DNA of 64,000 nt from CAXPZW01 sp964221845 (GCA_964221845.1 CAXPZW010000011.1:62001-126000); one strand, 5' to 3'; positions 25,142-34,546 are shown, counted from the first letter of the stretch. Notes: generated from the letters alone by a model not told the origin. Made by a program: numbers and translations.

Positions 25142-26275
25142 ATGGCCGGCATTTACCTCCATATCCCCTTTTGCCGGCAAGCCTGCTATTACTGCGACTT
25201 CCACTTTTCCACCACGCTCAAAACCGTTGACCGGATGGTGGCGGCCCTGTGCACAGACATGGCGCTGCAAGCCGCGGATTGGGCGGACACTTCGTTTCAG
25301 ACCGTGTACTTCGGTGGGGGCACGCCGAGCGTGTTGAACCCCGATCAGCTGGGCAAGGTGACCGCAGCGCTTCGCGCCCACTTTGCCATCGACCCGGATG
25401 CCGAATGGTGCCTGGAGGCCAACCCGGATGACTTGACCGAGGCTGCGCTGGCCAGCTGGAAGCACCAAGGCATCGACCGTTTGAGTATAGGCATTCAAAG
25501 CTTTGACCCGGCTTTGCTGGCGGCCATGAACCGTTCACACTCCTCCGAGCAAGCCCTGCACGCGTTGGAGGTGGCGCGTAAAGCGGGGTTTGACGCGTTT
25601 TCGGCGGACTTGATCTACGCGCAACCCGGGCAAACCGAAGACACCTTGCGCCAAGACATTGCCACGCTGGTGGCTCAACGTCCGCAGCACATTAGCGCTT
25701 ATTGCTTGACCGTGGAATCGGGAACGGCACTGCATCACCAAGTCACCGGCGGCCAAGTGACCGTCCCCGAGGACGACGTGGCTGAAGCCCACTACCGCCT
25801 GCTTTGCACCGCACTGGCGGCTGCCGGGTACGAGCATTACGAAGTGTCCAATTGGGCCTTGCCCGGACAGCACTCGCGCCACAACAGCGCGTATTGGTGG
25901 GGCGAGCCGTATGTGGGCATGGGTCCGTCGGCGCACGGGTTCAAGGGCAAGCGGCGCTATTGGCATGTGTCCAGCAATGCACGGTACATGCAGGCCTTGG
26001 AGGCCGGTACCCTGGCCGTGGAGGAGGAACACCTCACCGAGCGCGACGTGTGCAACGAGCGCATCATGACCCAACTGCGCACCGCCCATGGCCTTGCGTT
26101 GGATTGGCTGAAGGGCTTGGACTTCCTTGATTTTGCATCGGACTTTCTGCCCCAACTTCAATCACTGGAAACACAGGGTTGGGGTACACTCACCAGCGAC
26201 CACTTCACCTTGACCGAATCGGCCCGTTTCCATGCCGACCGCATCGCCTCCGATTTGTTTATACTTGAATCATGA
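25142..26275 (+). CDS. hemW: Radical SAM heme chaperone HemW
   Basis: The N-terminal radical SAM core binds the 4Fe-4S cluster through C-R-Q-A-C-Y-Y-C in HIPFCRQACYYCDFHF. YFGGGTPSVL and LSIGIQSFDPALLAAMNRSH are typical of the HemW/HemN group. The 377-residue length and the missing extra N-terminal HemN region favour HemW, which delivers heme to membrane enzymes, over an oxygen-independent coproporphyrinogen oxidase. The stop overlaps the start of the next gene as ATGA. Confidence 0.92.
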   Translation: MAGIYLHIPFCRQACYYCDFHFSTTLKTVDRMVAALCTDMALQAADWADTSFQTVYFGGGTPSVLNPDQLGKVTAALRAHFAIDPDAEWCLEANPDDLTEAALASWKHQGIDRLSIGIQSFDPALLAAMNRSHSSEQALHALEVARKAGFDAFSADLIYAQPGQTEDTLRQDIATLVAQRPQHISAYCLTVESGTALHHQVTGGQVTVPEDDVAEAHYRLLCTALAAAGYEHYEVSNWALPGQHSRHNSAYWWGEPYVGMGPSAHGFKGKRRYWHVSSNARYMQALEAGTLAVEEEHLTERDVCNERIMTQLRTAHGLALDWLKGLDFLDFASDFLPQLQSLETQGWGTLTSDHFTLTESARFHADRIASDLFILES

Positions 26276-27042
26276 TCGCCACCGTCGAAGACCGCGGGCA
26301 CACCTACCGCATTGACCTGAACCAACCCCTGGACCTTTCGCTGGTGCTGCGCGCTGCCGAAGACAACCCCCGCGCGTGGTACGTGGATCCGCCCCGCATG
26401 GAGCCGGTCATGACCGATCAATTCACCGGCAGCACCGAACTGGGTGGCATGGTCAACTTTCGCGACGTCTACCTCAACCCGCACGGGCACGGTACCCACA
26501 CCGAATGCGTGGGGCACATTTCCAACCCCATCCTCTACCTCAACGATTACTTAGAGCGCTTCTGGTTTGGCGCGGTACTGACCACCGTGAAGCCCGCCAT
26601 CTTGGACGCCGATGACCGCTACCGTAAAGCCGGGGACCGCATCCTATTGCCCCACCAGCTCGAAGGCCTCAATCCCGATGGAAATGCCAATGCCGTTATC
26701 ATCCGTACAACACCCAATAAGGACGCCAAACGTTCACAGGTATACAGTGGGTCCAATCCGCCCTATTTGCACCTGGATGCCATGCGCAAACTCGTAGAAC
26801 AAGGTTTTGAGCATGTGTTGATTGATCTTCCCTCGGTAGATCGGGAGTTGGACGAAGGCTTACTCGAATGCCACCACCTGTTTTGGAACTACCCCGAGGA
26901 TCCGCATTACCACCGCACCATCACCGAGCTGATCTACGTGCCCGACAGCATTGCCGATGGCTTTTACCTTCTAAACCTACAGGTGGCCCCGTTCCGCAAC
27001 GACGCAGCCCCATCGCGTCCGGTGCTCTACCGCCCACTTTAG
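26272..27042 (+). CDS. Cyclase-family (kynurenine formamidase-like) metal hydrolase
   Basis: The 256 residues carry the cyclase-family metal-binding motif NPHGHGTHTECVGHIS, a variant of H-x-G-T-H-x-D-x-P-x-H with Glu and Gly-His replacing Asp and Pro-x-His. A later ECHHLFWNYPEDPHYHRTI adds further histidines. Members include bacterial kynurenine formamidase and other hydrolases of cyclic or amide bonds. With an aminomuconate-deaminase-like RidA 6 kb away, a role in tryptophan breakdown is conceivable but not shown. Translation is coupled to hemW by ATGA. A terminator follows. Confidence 0.75.
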   Translation: MIATVEDRGHTYRIDLNQPLDLSLVLRAAEDNPRAWYVDPPRMEPVMTDQFTGSTELGGMVNFRDVYLNPHGHGTHTECVGHISNPILYLNDYLERFWFGAVLTTVKPAILDADDRYRKAGDRILLPHQLEGLNPDGNANAVIIRTTPNKDAKRSQVYSGSNPPYLHLDAMRKLVEQGFEHVLIDLPSVDRELDEGLLECHHLFWNYPEDPHYHRTITELIYVPDSIADGFYLLNLQVAPFRNDAAPSRPVLYRPL

Positions 27043-27049
27043 GGCACAA

Positions 27050-27082
27050 AAAAAAAGAGGGAGCACTGCTCCCTCTTTTTCA
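27050..27082. terminator. Bidirectional terminator
   Basis: GAGGGAG and CTCCCTC form the stem, flanked by a run of nine A on one side and five T on the other. It serves the cyclase-family gene and the convergent barrel-like gene. Confidence 0.88.
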
Positions 27083-27100
27083 AAGTCGTTCGATCCTTAC

Positions 27101-27919
27101 TTAGAAGTGAAGGTTCAGCGTCAAGGCTGCAGAGCCACCACCAAGAAGCGTGGAGCCAGGACCATTGTCCACTTCGAAACCCCACTCACCGCCAGATGTT
27201 GATCCGTCAGTTTCAGTGGTTGAGATAGATCCACCATCGTTGGTTTCTGTTTCTGTACTTCCTCGTCCATCTCGCATGATTCCGAGGCCCCATCCAAATT
27301 CAGCGCCAACAGACATTTTAGGAGCAAAAAAGTACTCAGCACCCACAAAACCGCGAGCACCCAATCCGAAAGAGAGACCGTCGCTAGTGCTCAATTGACG
27401 AGACGCACCATCTGCCAAATCACTACCATACTCGTTTGAAGTGCCGCCGCCACCAAGTTGCAGCATTCCTTCGTAACCGTAGAATCCTTGCAAACGGTTG
27501 TGGCCGCGACGCATTTCTTTGCCATAGCCCAAGAGAATGTCGGTTTCTCGGGTCTTTGCAACATCCTCGATTTCACCTCCGTTGCCGTCATCGGCGAAAG
27601 TAGAGGTAGACGCGCTGTAATGCGCGATACTTACACGTACACGATCTGCTGTGGTAGCCGATGTGAATTGTTTTCCAACGATGGTCTGATCGAATCCAGT
27701 CGCGTAGTCTGGAGTTGCGGCGGTTTGACCAGTGTTGTTCATAATGTTCATTGCGTTCAGCGCAAAATCCACCAATGGCACTGCATTCATCGAAAGGCTG
27801 TAGTCACCCTCCTGTGGGAGAATTTCGTGGCCATTCTTTGAAGTCATTGATGTTGTTTGTGCAATAGCACCTGCGCTAAAGAATGCGCACAATGCAAAAA
27901 GTAAACATTGCTTTTTCAT
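27101..27919 (-). CDS. Exported beta-barrel-like protein
   Basis: The 272 residues have a clear signal peptide (MKKQCLLFALCAFFSAGAIAQ). Glycine-rich alternating segments include DILLGYGKEMRRGHNRLQGF and SFGLGARGFVGAEYFFAPK, and the protein ends in a terminal Phe (AALTLNLHF), typical of outer-membrane barrels. Two Ser/Thr/Gly-rich loops look low-complexity (residues 210-245). The gene and its leader look lower in G+C than their neighbours, which could mean transfer or simply a different expression class. The function is unknown. Confidence 0.65.
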   Translation of the reverse strand: MKKQCLLFALCAFFSAGAIAQTTSMTSKNGHEILPQEGDYSLSMNAVPLVDFALNAMNIMNNTGQTAATPDYATGFDQTIVGKQFTSATTADRVRVSIAHYSASTSTFADDGNGGEIEDVAKTRETDILLGYGKEMRRGHNRLQGFYGYEGMLQLGGGGTSNEYGSDLADGASRQLSTSDGLSFGLGARGFVGAEYFFAPKMSVGAEFGWGLGIMRDGRGSTETETNDGGSISTTETDGSTSGGEWGFEVDNGPGSTLLGGGSAALTLNLHF

Positions 27920-27977
27920 AGCTAACTATTTTGACGCAATATATCAGTCCTCCATTTGGTGTAGGTACGGCAAAACT

Positions 27978-27992
27978 TGTGTTATCAACACA
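27978..27992. repeat. Inverted repeat upstream of the barrel-like gene
   Basis: TGTGTT-ATC-AACACA is a perfect 6-bp inverted repeat about 60 bases upstream of the start. It is a possible regulator-binding site; no known motif is recognised. Confidence 0.35.
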
Positions 27993-28007
27993 CGAATTGT
28001 GTCTAAA

Positions 28008-29477
28008 TCACGTTTTGGACTGATTCACTGGTAATTGCAAGGTAAATGTGGTGCCCTCGCCTTGAATGCTGGTAAACGTCATGTGGCCTCCAGAAGAAGT
28101 TACAATGTTCTTCACCATGGCCAGGCCCAAGCCCATCCCTTTGGACTTTGTGGTGAAATTGGGTACAAAAATACGGTCGTAATCCTCGGGGGCGATGCCC
28201 TTGCCGTTGTCGGCGACAGCCACGTGGTAGTGGTCACCTTTGCGCGCGAGGGTGATGTCTATGGTCCCCGGACGGTCCTCCACCATCGCCTGCACGGCAT
28301 TCTTGATCAGGTTGGTAAAGACCCGTTTCATCTGTTCGCGGTCGGCCATCACGTGCGCAGGGCCTTGCACCAAGTTGTGCAACGTGACCGTTACATTGCC
28401 ATTGTCTGCAAACAGGTCGCTGCTCTGCTCGAGGATGGCTACCAAGTCCACCTCCACGCGTTGCGCACGGGGCATCTTGGCAAAGTTGGAGAACTCGCTG
28501 GCGATGTGCGCCAACGAGTCAATTTGCTCGATGAGGGTTTGGCCGGTTTGCTTCAGGCGCTCTTCAAAATTAGGCGCTTCGTCCTCCCACGAGCGCTGCA
28601 GGTGTTGCACGCGCAGCTTCATAGGCGTGAGGGGGTTCTTGATCTCGTGGGCCACCTGCTTAGCCATTTCTCGCCAGGCCGCATCTCGTTCCGAGCGGGC
28701 GAGTTGTGCGGCAGAATCCTCCACCTTTTGGAGCATGTGATTGTACTCCTTTACCAACGCGCCAATCTCGTCATCACTACTCCACTGTAGCGGATCGTTG
28801 TGCCCATCTACACGGATTTGTTGCATGCGCTTACCAATGTGCTGCAAGCTCTTGGTGATGTAGTTGCTCAGGAAGTAAGCCAAGATGGCTGCGCCCACAA
28901 ACAGCACCACGTAGATCTGGGTGAGTTGCAAGAGGAACGAGCTCAACTCTTCGCGGTTAACCTCGGTCTTGTCGTATTGCACGTTGGTGATGGCCATCTG
29001 GCGCCCAAGTGCGTCGGTGAAATACCAATAGGCCAGAATGGACGGAATGCCGTTGACCTGCTTCTCTATCTCCGCGCGAGTGTTGCCCGAGGTGAGTTGC
29101 TTGAAAATCGTGTATTCAATCTCATCCCTGACCGTGTTATTAAAAGGGACAGACGAAATCAGCAGGTTTCCGCGCAGGTCAAAGAGATGGATATCCATGC
29201 GGTGCACGTCCGCGAGCTCGCAGATCTTGTCGTCGAACACCATGCGGATGGAATCGGGTGGGATGTAGCCCCCGCGTTGCTGCAAAAAGTACCGCATGCT
29301 TTCCTGGACCGCACCCTCCTTCCGGCGGAAGCGCTCCACGTTGTACTCCTCGTTCTGGGTCTTGAAGTTGTAGAAGGCCGTGACCCCGGTGAGCACGAAG
29401 GAAATCAGGATGAGCGCCAGCATCGTGAAGTAGATGCGGGTGCGCAAACTCAGCTGTATGGGGGTACGGCGCGCCAC
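28008..29477 (-). CDS. Sensor histidine kinase, NtrY-like
   Basis: The 489 residues have an N-terminal transmembrane helix (IYFTMLALILISFVLTGV), a periplasmic sensor region of about 130 residues and a second helix near residue 190 (YVVLFVGAAILAYFLSNYI). A HAMP segment follows. The phosphoacceptor is in VAHEIKNPLTPMKLRVQHLQ, and the ATPase boxes are NLIKNAVQAM, VADNGKGI and KGMGLGLAMVKNIV. The H-box with NPLTPMKL is characteristic of NtrY-type kinases. No response regulator is adjacent, so the partner is unknown. The start is a GTG; no ATG in frame gives a complete first helix. Confidence 0.88.
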   Translation of the reverse strand: MARRTPIQLSLRTRIYFTMLALILISFVLTGVTAFYNFKTQNEEYNVERFRRKEGAVQESMRYFLQQRGGYIPPDSIRMVFDDKICELADVHRMDIHLFDLRGNLLISSVPFNNTVRDEIEYTIFKQLTSGNTRAEIEKQVNGIPSILAYWYFTDALGRQMAITNVQYDKTEVNREELSSFLLQLTQIYVVLFVGAAILAYFLSNYITKSLQHIGKRMQQIRVDGHNDPLQWSSDDEIGALVKEYNHMLQKVEDSAAQLARSERDAAWREMAKQVAHEIKNPLTPMKLRVQHLQRSWEDEAPNFEERLKQTGQTLIEQIDSLAHIASEFSNFAKMPRAQRVEVDLVAILEQSSDLFADNGNVTVTLHNLVQGPAHVMADREQMKRVFTNLIKNAVQAMVEDRPGTIDITLARKGDHYHVAVADNGKGIAPEDYDRIFVPNFTTKSKGMGLGLAMVKNIVTSSGGHMTFTSIQGEGTTFTLQLPVNQSKT

Positions 29478-29509
29478 GGGTCCAAGGTACGCAATGCCTG
29501 AGGGCCCAA

Positions 29510-29543
29510 AACAAAAAAAGCCCCACCGGTAGGTAGGGCTTTG
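29510..29543 (-). terminator. Terminator of the ATP synthase operon
   Basis: On the minus strand AAAGCCC-T-ACC and GGT-G-GGGCTTT form the stem and seven T follow. It begins about 20 bases after the atpG stop codon. Confidence 0.85.
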
Positions 29544-29561
29544 CTTGAAACCGAAGTTTCG

Positions 29562-30434
29562 CTATGCATTTAGCGCTTCGGCACCACCAACAATCTCGAG
29601 GATCTCGTTGGTAATGGCCGCTTGACGCAGTTTGTTGTATTGCAGTTTGAGCTCCTTCTGGAGGTCCGTTGCGTTCTCGGTGGCTTGGTGCATGGCCGTC
29701 ATACGCGCGCCGTGTTCTGAAGCGTGGCTGTCGAGTACCGCCTTGAAGAGCTGCAACTTGAGTGCCTTGGGGATCAACTCCTCAACGATGAACTCTTTGT
29801 TGGGCTCGAAGATGTACTCGGCCGGTGCGCTGGTTTCCTCTGCTGAGGTCACGGGCACAAATGGCAGAAACGGCTCGGCTTGCACGAACTGGACGGCGGC
29901 GTTCTTGAACTGGTTGTACACGAGTTTCACCTCGTCGTACTTCCCGTCCACGAACTGGGCCATGATCACCTCGGCAATGCCCGAGATGCGGTCGAAGGTC
30001 AGATCATCGAAGATGGTATACGGCAACGCGTCGTGGCCGTCGGTGGTGTAGTACTCGGTTTTGGCGTAGTAATCGTTCGCCTTTTTACCAAGGCTCAACA
30101 CCTCTACCTGCGCACCGGTCGCCTCCATTTGACGACGGCACTCTTTGATGATATTGTTGTTGAAGGCTCCGCAAAGGCCACGGTTGGACGTCACGGCAAC
30201 CAGCAACACGCGCTTCACCTCACGCTCCGCGCTGTATACGCCCTCCGATGCGTCCAAGCTCGAAGAAACGTTCGAGAGGATGCTTTGGAGTTTTTCGGCG
30301 TAGGGACGCATCTGTGTGATGGCGTCCTGAGCACGGCGCAACTTGGCAGCAGACACCATTTTCATTGCAGAGGTGATCTGCATGGTGCTGCCCACCGAGG
30401 TGATGCGGCTACGGATTTCCTTCAGATTCGCCAT
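29562..30434 (-). CDS. atpG: ATP synthase F1 subunit gamma
   Basis: This is the central rotor shaft of F1. The 290 residues start with MANLKEIRSRITSVGSTMQI and end with RQAAITNEILEIVGGAEAL, both diagnostic coiled-coil ends of the gamma subunit. It is the last gene of the run. Its ATG overlaps the atpA stop as TAATG, and a terminator follows. Confidence 0.97.
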   Translation of the reverse strand: MANLKEIRSRITSVGSTMQITSAMKMVSAAKLRRAQDAITQMRPYAEKLQSILSNVSSSLDASEGVYSAEREVKRVLLVAVTSNRGLCGAFNNNIIKECRRQMEATGAQVEVLSLGKKANDYYAKTEYYTTDGHDALPYTIFDDLTFDRISGIAEVIMAQFVDGKYDEVKLVYNQFKNAAVQFVQAEPFLPFVPVTSAEETSAPAEYIFEPNKEFIVEELIPKALKLQLFKAVLDSHASEHGARMTAMHQATENATDLQKELKLQYNKLRQAAITNEILEIVGGAEALNA

Positions 30435-32011
30435 TATGCATACTTGGCTGACAGGTCAGCACATACGTTTTCAATGGTGTCGGTCACCGACTTTTCGAGC
30501 TTACCTGACTTCAGTGAGTCGAGGGCATCACGGTGGTTGGCGTTCAAGTACTCGATGAACTCCACTTCGAATTCCTTCACCTTGTTCACCGGCACTTTGC
30601 GAAGCAGGCCCTTGGTACCACAGTAGATGATGGCTACTTGGTCCTCAACGGTCATCGGTGAGTTCAGGTTTTGCTTGAGGATCTCTACGTTACGCTTACC
30701 CTTCTCGAGTACGGCCATGGTGGCATCATCGAGGTCAGAACCGAACTTGGCAAAGGCTTCCAGCTCGCGGAACTGTGCCTGGTCCAGCTTGAGGGTACCC
30801 GCAACCTTCTTCATCGACTTGATCTGTGCCGAACCCCCTACACGCGATACTGAGATACCTACGTTGATCGCAGGACGTACACCGGAAAGGAACAGGTTGG
30901 ACTCAAGGAAGATCTGGCCGTCGGTGATCGAGATCACGTTGGTCGGGATGTAGGCCGAAACGTCACCCGCTTGGGTTTCGATGATCGGCAGTGCAGTCAA
31001 TGAACCGCCGCCCTTCACTTTGCCTTTCAGGCTTTCGGGCAGGTCGTTCATGTTGGCTGCGATTTCGTCAGAGTTGATGACTTTCGCAGCACGCTCCAGC
31101 AGGCGCGAGTGCAGGTAGAATACGTCACCCGGGTAAGCCTCGCGGCCTGGAGGACGACGCAGCAGCAGAGATACCTCACGGTACGCTACCGCCTGCTTAG
31201 ACAAGTCATCGTATACAATCAATGCAGGACGACCGGTGTCACGGAAGTACTCGCCGATGGCGGCACCCGCAAACGGTGCATAGAACTGCAGCGGTGCAGG
31301 CTCAGAAGCAGTTGCAGCTACAACTACGGTGTAAGCCATGGCGCCGGCCTCTTCGAGGGTCTTGACCACGTTGGCTACAGTGGAGCCTTTTTGACCAACC
31401 GCCACGTAGATGCAGAATACTGGCTCGCCGGCTTCGTAGAACTCGCGTTGGTTGATGATGGTGTCGATCGCAACGGTGGTCTTACCAGTCTGGCGGTCAC
31501 CGATGATAAGCTCACGCTGGCCACGGCCAATGGGAATCATTGCATCGACGGCCTTGATTCCGGTTTGGAGCGGCTCGCTTACCGGTTGACGGTAGATGAC
31601 ACCTGGTGCTTTACGCTCGATAGGCATCTCAAAGGTCTCGCCTTCGATGGGGCCTTTACCGTCGATCGCTTCACCCAAGGTGTTGACCACGCGACCCAGC
31701 ATGCCTTCACCTACGTTGATCGAAGCAATGCGGCCGGTGCGTTTCACGCTGGCGCCTTCTTTCAGTTCGCCGGAAGCTTCGAGCAACACCGCACCGACGT
31801 TGTCCTCCTCGAGGTTCAGTACGATACCGCGGGTACCGGTCTCAAACTCGATCAGCTCGCCCGACTGTACGTTGGTCAGTCCGTAGATACGTGCAATACC
31901 GTCACCCACCTGGAGTACGGTACCCACTTCTTGCAATTCTGCATCGGACTTGAAGCCCGCGAGTTGCTCGCGGAGGATGGCAGATACTTCTGCTGGTTTG
32001 ATCTCAGCCAT
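30434..32011 (-). CDS. atpA: ATP synthase F1 subunit alpha
   Basis: The 525 residues contain the nucleotide-binding P-loop GDRQTGKT in ELIIGDRQTGKTTVAIDTI, the ALPIIETQAGDVSAYIPTN segment and the alpha signature PAINVGISVSRVGGSAQ. This is the non-catalytic nucleotide-binding subunit of the F1 head. The catalytic beta gene (atpD) and epsilon gene (atpC) are not in this cluster and must lie elsewhere. Confidence 0.98.
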   Translation of the reverse strand: MAEIKPAEVSAILREQLAGFKSDAELQEVGTVLQVGDGIARIYGLTNVQSGELIEFETGTRGIVLNLEEDNVGAVLLEASGELKEGASVKRTGRIASINVGEGMLGRVVNTLGEAIDGKGPIEGETFEMPIERKAPGVIYRQPVSEPLQTGIKAVDAMIPIGRGQRELIIGDRQTGKTTVAIDTIINQREFYEAGEPVFCIYVAVGQKGSTVANVVKTLEEAGAMAYTVVVAATASEPAPLQFYAPFAGAAIGEYFRDTGRPALIVYDDLSKQAVAYREVSLLLRRPPGREAYPGDVFYLHSRLLERAAKVINSDEIAANMNDLPESLKGKVKGGGSLTALPIIETQAGDVSAYIPTNVISITDGQIFLESNLFLSGVRPAINVGISVSRVGGSAQIKSMKKVAGTLKLDQAQFRELEAFAKFGSDLDDATMAVLEKGKRNVEILKQNLNSPMTVEDQVAIIYCGTKGLLRKVPVNKVKEFEVEFIEYLNANHRDALDSLKSGKLEKSVTDTIENVCADLSAKYA

Positions 32012-32053
32012 GCTGATATGAATTGTGCTCGGCCCGAGCCGAGCGGGGTCTTG

Positions 32054-32617
32054 TTAGAACTCGGGTACAAATGGATTCTCACTGAAGTCGCGCTTGAGTG
32101 CACGGATGCCCGTTTGCACCGAAGCATCGATCATCTGGTCGCCGTAGCGCACGATGAAGCCCCCAATGAGGTCCGGATTTACGTGTTCGACCAACTCTAC
32201 CGTGGCGCCCTCAGGAGCCATGCCGTTGACGAGCCCGCGCACCTTGGTGCGGGTGGCGTCGTTCAGTGGTGCGGCACTGGTAACAATGGCCTCGTAGATG
32301 TGCTTGGCTTCTTTGGCCATGCGCACTACTTCGTTTGCAGCTTGTGCGAGCAAGTACTCGCGTCCCTTGCGAACCATGATGCCAACAAAGCCCATGGACA
32401 CCTCACTCACCTTGCCTTTGAAGAGCGCGTTCAGAATGTTCTCTTTCTTGTCCGATTTGATCACCGGACTTTTGAGTAACAATTCCAAATCGCGGCTCTC
32501 GCCAACGGTTTGTGCAATGACTTCCATGTCCTGCTGCACCGCGTCGAGCTGGCCTTGTTCACGGGCCAACATCATCAGCGATTTCGCATATCGGACGGCT
32601 GCTTTTCCTGACTTCAT
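32054..32617 (-). CDS. atpH: ATP synthase F1 subunit delta
   Basis: The 187-residue OSCP/delta protein is the stator link between the F1 head and the b subunit. MKSGKAAVRYAKSLMMLA at the N-terminus and GGFIVRYGDQMIDASVQTGI near the C-terminus are the two conserved ends. It is nine bases downstream of atpF and 42 bases upstream of atpA. Confidence 0.95.
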   Translation of the reverse strand: MKSGKAAVRYAKSLMMLAREQGQLDAVQQDMEVIAQTVGESRDLELLLKSPVIKSDKKENILNALFKGKVSEVSMGFVGIMVRKGREYLLAQAANEVVRMAKEAKHIYEAIVTSAAPLNDATRTKVRGLVNGMAPEGATVELVEHVNPDLIGGFIVRYGDQMIDASVQTGIRALKRDFSENPFVPEF

Positions 32618-32626
32618 GCCAAGGGA

Positions 32627-33124
32627 TTAATTGAGCTTCACGTCATCGGCCAATTTCTCGGCGAGTTCTTGGTTGGCTGCTTCACCAGAAAGGTTCTGGC
32701 GCAGTAGCTTCTCCGCGATTTCGATCGACAGATTGGCAACTTGGTTTTTCAACTCGGCAACAGCTCGGTTCTTTTCGTTCGCAATGGCTTCACGCGCCGA
32801 GGCGATCATTCGATCGGCCTCTTCCTGCGCTTTGCCCTTGGCGTCGTTCACCATCGAATCGCGCATATCGCGCGCCTCTTTCAAGATGCGATCACGCTCT
32901 ACGCGGGCTTCCTGAAGAAGGCGCTCATTGTCGGCCTGGAGGTTGGCCATCTCATTGCGTGCTCGCTCAGCTGCGCTGAGCGCATTGTCGATGGATTCCT
33001 CCCGGTCCTTCAGACCTTTCAGAATCGGTTTCCACGCAAATTTGCGAAGGATGAACAGAACGGTCAGAAACGCGATCGTGGTCCAAATGACCACGCCGGC
33101 TGCCGGTGTGAGAAGCGCTCCCAT
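32627..33124 (-). CDS. atpF: ATP synthase F0 subunit b
   Basis: The 165 residues begin with a single transmembrane helix (VVIWTTIAFLTVLFILRKF) followed by WKPILKGLKDREESIDNAL and a long charged coiled coil, the peripheral stalk of the enzyme. It lies in the order atpB-E-F-H-A-G. Confidence 0.95.
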   Translation of the reverse strand: MGALLTPAAGVVIWTTIAFLTVLFILRKFAWKPILKGLKDREESIDNALSAAERARNEMANLQADNERLLQEARVERDRILKEARDMRDSMVNDAKGKAQEEADRMIASAREAIANEKNRAVAELKNQVANLSIEIAEKLLRQNLSGEAANQELAEKLADDVKLN

Positions 33125-33146
33125 TTGTACAAATGGATTTCTGGGC

Positions 33147-33392
33147 TTAGCCCAATGCTACAAGCAGACAAATAATGATGCCGAACAGTGCGGCACCCTC
33201 TACCAGTGCAGCGGCAACAATCATGTTGGCACGCAGGTCACTTGACGCTTCTGGCTGACGCGCCATGGCTTCCAAAGCGCTACCGCCAATACGGCCGATA
33301 CCGATACCTGCACCTACTGCAGCGAGACCAGCACCGATACCGGCGAGACCTTGGTTAGCTGCTTCTTGAAGCAAAATGGTCAACAATTCCAT
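33147..33392 (-). CDS. atpE: ATP synthase F0 subunit c
   Basis: The 81-residue hairpin of two membrane helices has a glycine-rich first helix (GLAGIGAGLAAVGAGIGIG). The ion-carrying Glu is in the second (AAALVEGAALFG), and the polar loop is ARQPE. I do not see the extra polar residues around the Glu that mark sodium-dependent rings, so proton coupling is the default inference. Confidence 0.95.
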   Translation of the reverse strand: MELLTILLQEAANQGLAGIGAGLAAVGAGIGIGRIGGSALEAMARQPEASSDLRANMIVAAALVEGAALFGIIICLLVALG

Positions 33393-33412
33393 CTTTCTAT
33401 AATTTGTGTGGA

Positions 33413-34546
33413 TTAGTGATGTTCTTCGTGAATGGCTTCACCGAAGTAGAGGGCCGTCAGCAGCGTAAACACATACGCCTGCAGAAAGGCAACCAACAAC
33501 TCGATAAAGAACATAAAAATCATAAATGCGGTGGCGCCTACGCCTACACCTATGCCGAGGCCGGCGGCCTCTCCTCCTTGTCCGAAGATCATAATCAACG
33601 ATACAAAGGCCAAAATGATGATGTGCCCCGCTGTAATGTTCGCTGTAAGACGCACCATGAGAACTGCGGGTTTGATGAAGATCTGTGAGATCTCGATCGG
33701 TACCAGAAGTACTTTTACAAACATCGGTACGCCGGGGGGCCATAGAATATGGCCCCAATAATGCTTGTTTCCTGAGAAGACGGTCATCAACCAGACTATG
33801 GCAGCAAGCACAATGGTTACACCCATGGTGCCTGTCACATTGAATCCGCCCAAGAATGGAATGAGACCCAAAATGTTGCACATCCAGATAAAGAAGAAGA
33901 CCGTGAGCAAGAACGGCATGTAGCGATCTGCTTTTCGCTTTCCAATCGAAGGAACCGCGACCTCATCACGGATGAAGAGGATAAGTGGTTCAAAGAGGTT
34001 TTGGATGCCCTTAGGCGCTTGACCTTTGCGCTTCTTATAGCCTTTCGCCACGCGGAAGAACACCAAGCACATCACAACCATGATCAGCAGCATGCCAAAA
34101 ACCGACTTGGTAATCGACAGGTCCAACGGCTTCACCCCGTGGTGGTCGTGGCCGTGGTCACCGCTGCCGGTGTACTCGCTGTGGCTTTCTGCCTCGTGGC
34201 TGTGACCTGCGTCCATGCCGTCCACGATGTAAATGGTCTCGTGGTGGTTTTCATAGGTGTAGCCTTTGGAGCTGATGTAAGTCGTGGTGGGGTGCCCTTC
34301 GTGGTAGTGGAACTCGCTTGACATGAAGAAGTCAAGGCCTTGCTCGGTCCAGATGAAACAAGGGAGCGGAATGTGGATGTCACCAAAAAGGTGAATCACG
34401 TGCGCATCGGCGATGTGGTGGGTGATCATCTCACCTGCCTTGAATTCTTCGCCGTGGTGGTCATCGTGCGCATCGGAAGCAAAAGCTGGACCAGCCAGGA
34501 TTGCCAGGAGTGCGAAAAGCGCGTTTTGACGGAACATTTGCATCAT
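33413..34546 (-). CDS. atpB: ATP synthase F0 subunit a with long His-rich N-terminal region
   Basis: The C-terminal 230 residues are a normal subunit a. It has the channel Arg in VLMVRLTANITAGHI and the segment FFIELLVAFLQAYVFTLLTA. Before the first core helix there are about 135 residues: a cleavable-looking signal (ALFALLAILAGPAFASDAHDD) and an exported region with two His clusters, HDDHHGEEF and SGDHGHDHHGVKP. Extended AtpB forms are known in Bacteroidota. The His clusters could bind metal or protons on the periplasmic side, which is inference. The ATG giving MMQMFRQN is preferred over a TTG further up. Confidence 0.95.
   Translation of the reverse strand: MMQMFRQNALFALLAILAGPAFASDAHDDHHGEEFKAGEMITHHIADAHVIHLFGDIHIPLPCFIWTEQGLDFFMSSEFHYHEGHPTTTYISSKGYTYENHHETIYIVDGMDAGHSHEAESHSEYTGSGDHGHDHHGVKPLDLSITKSVFGMLLIMVVMCLVFFRVAKGYKKRKGQAPKGIQNLFEPLILFIRDEVAVPSIGKRKADRYMPFLLTVFFFIWMCNILGLIPFLGGFNVTGTMGVTIVLAAIVWLMTVFSGNKHYWGHILWPPGVPMFVKVLLVPIEISQIFIKPAVLMVRLTANITAGHIIILAFVSLIMIFGQGGEAAGLGIGVGVGATAFMIFMFFIELLVAFLQAYVFTLLTALYFGEAIHEEHH

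Noticed and set aside
31109..32479. 456-codon plus-strand frame across atpA and atpH
   Set aside because: It is antisense to highly conserved ATP synthase genes.
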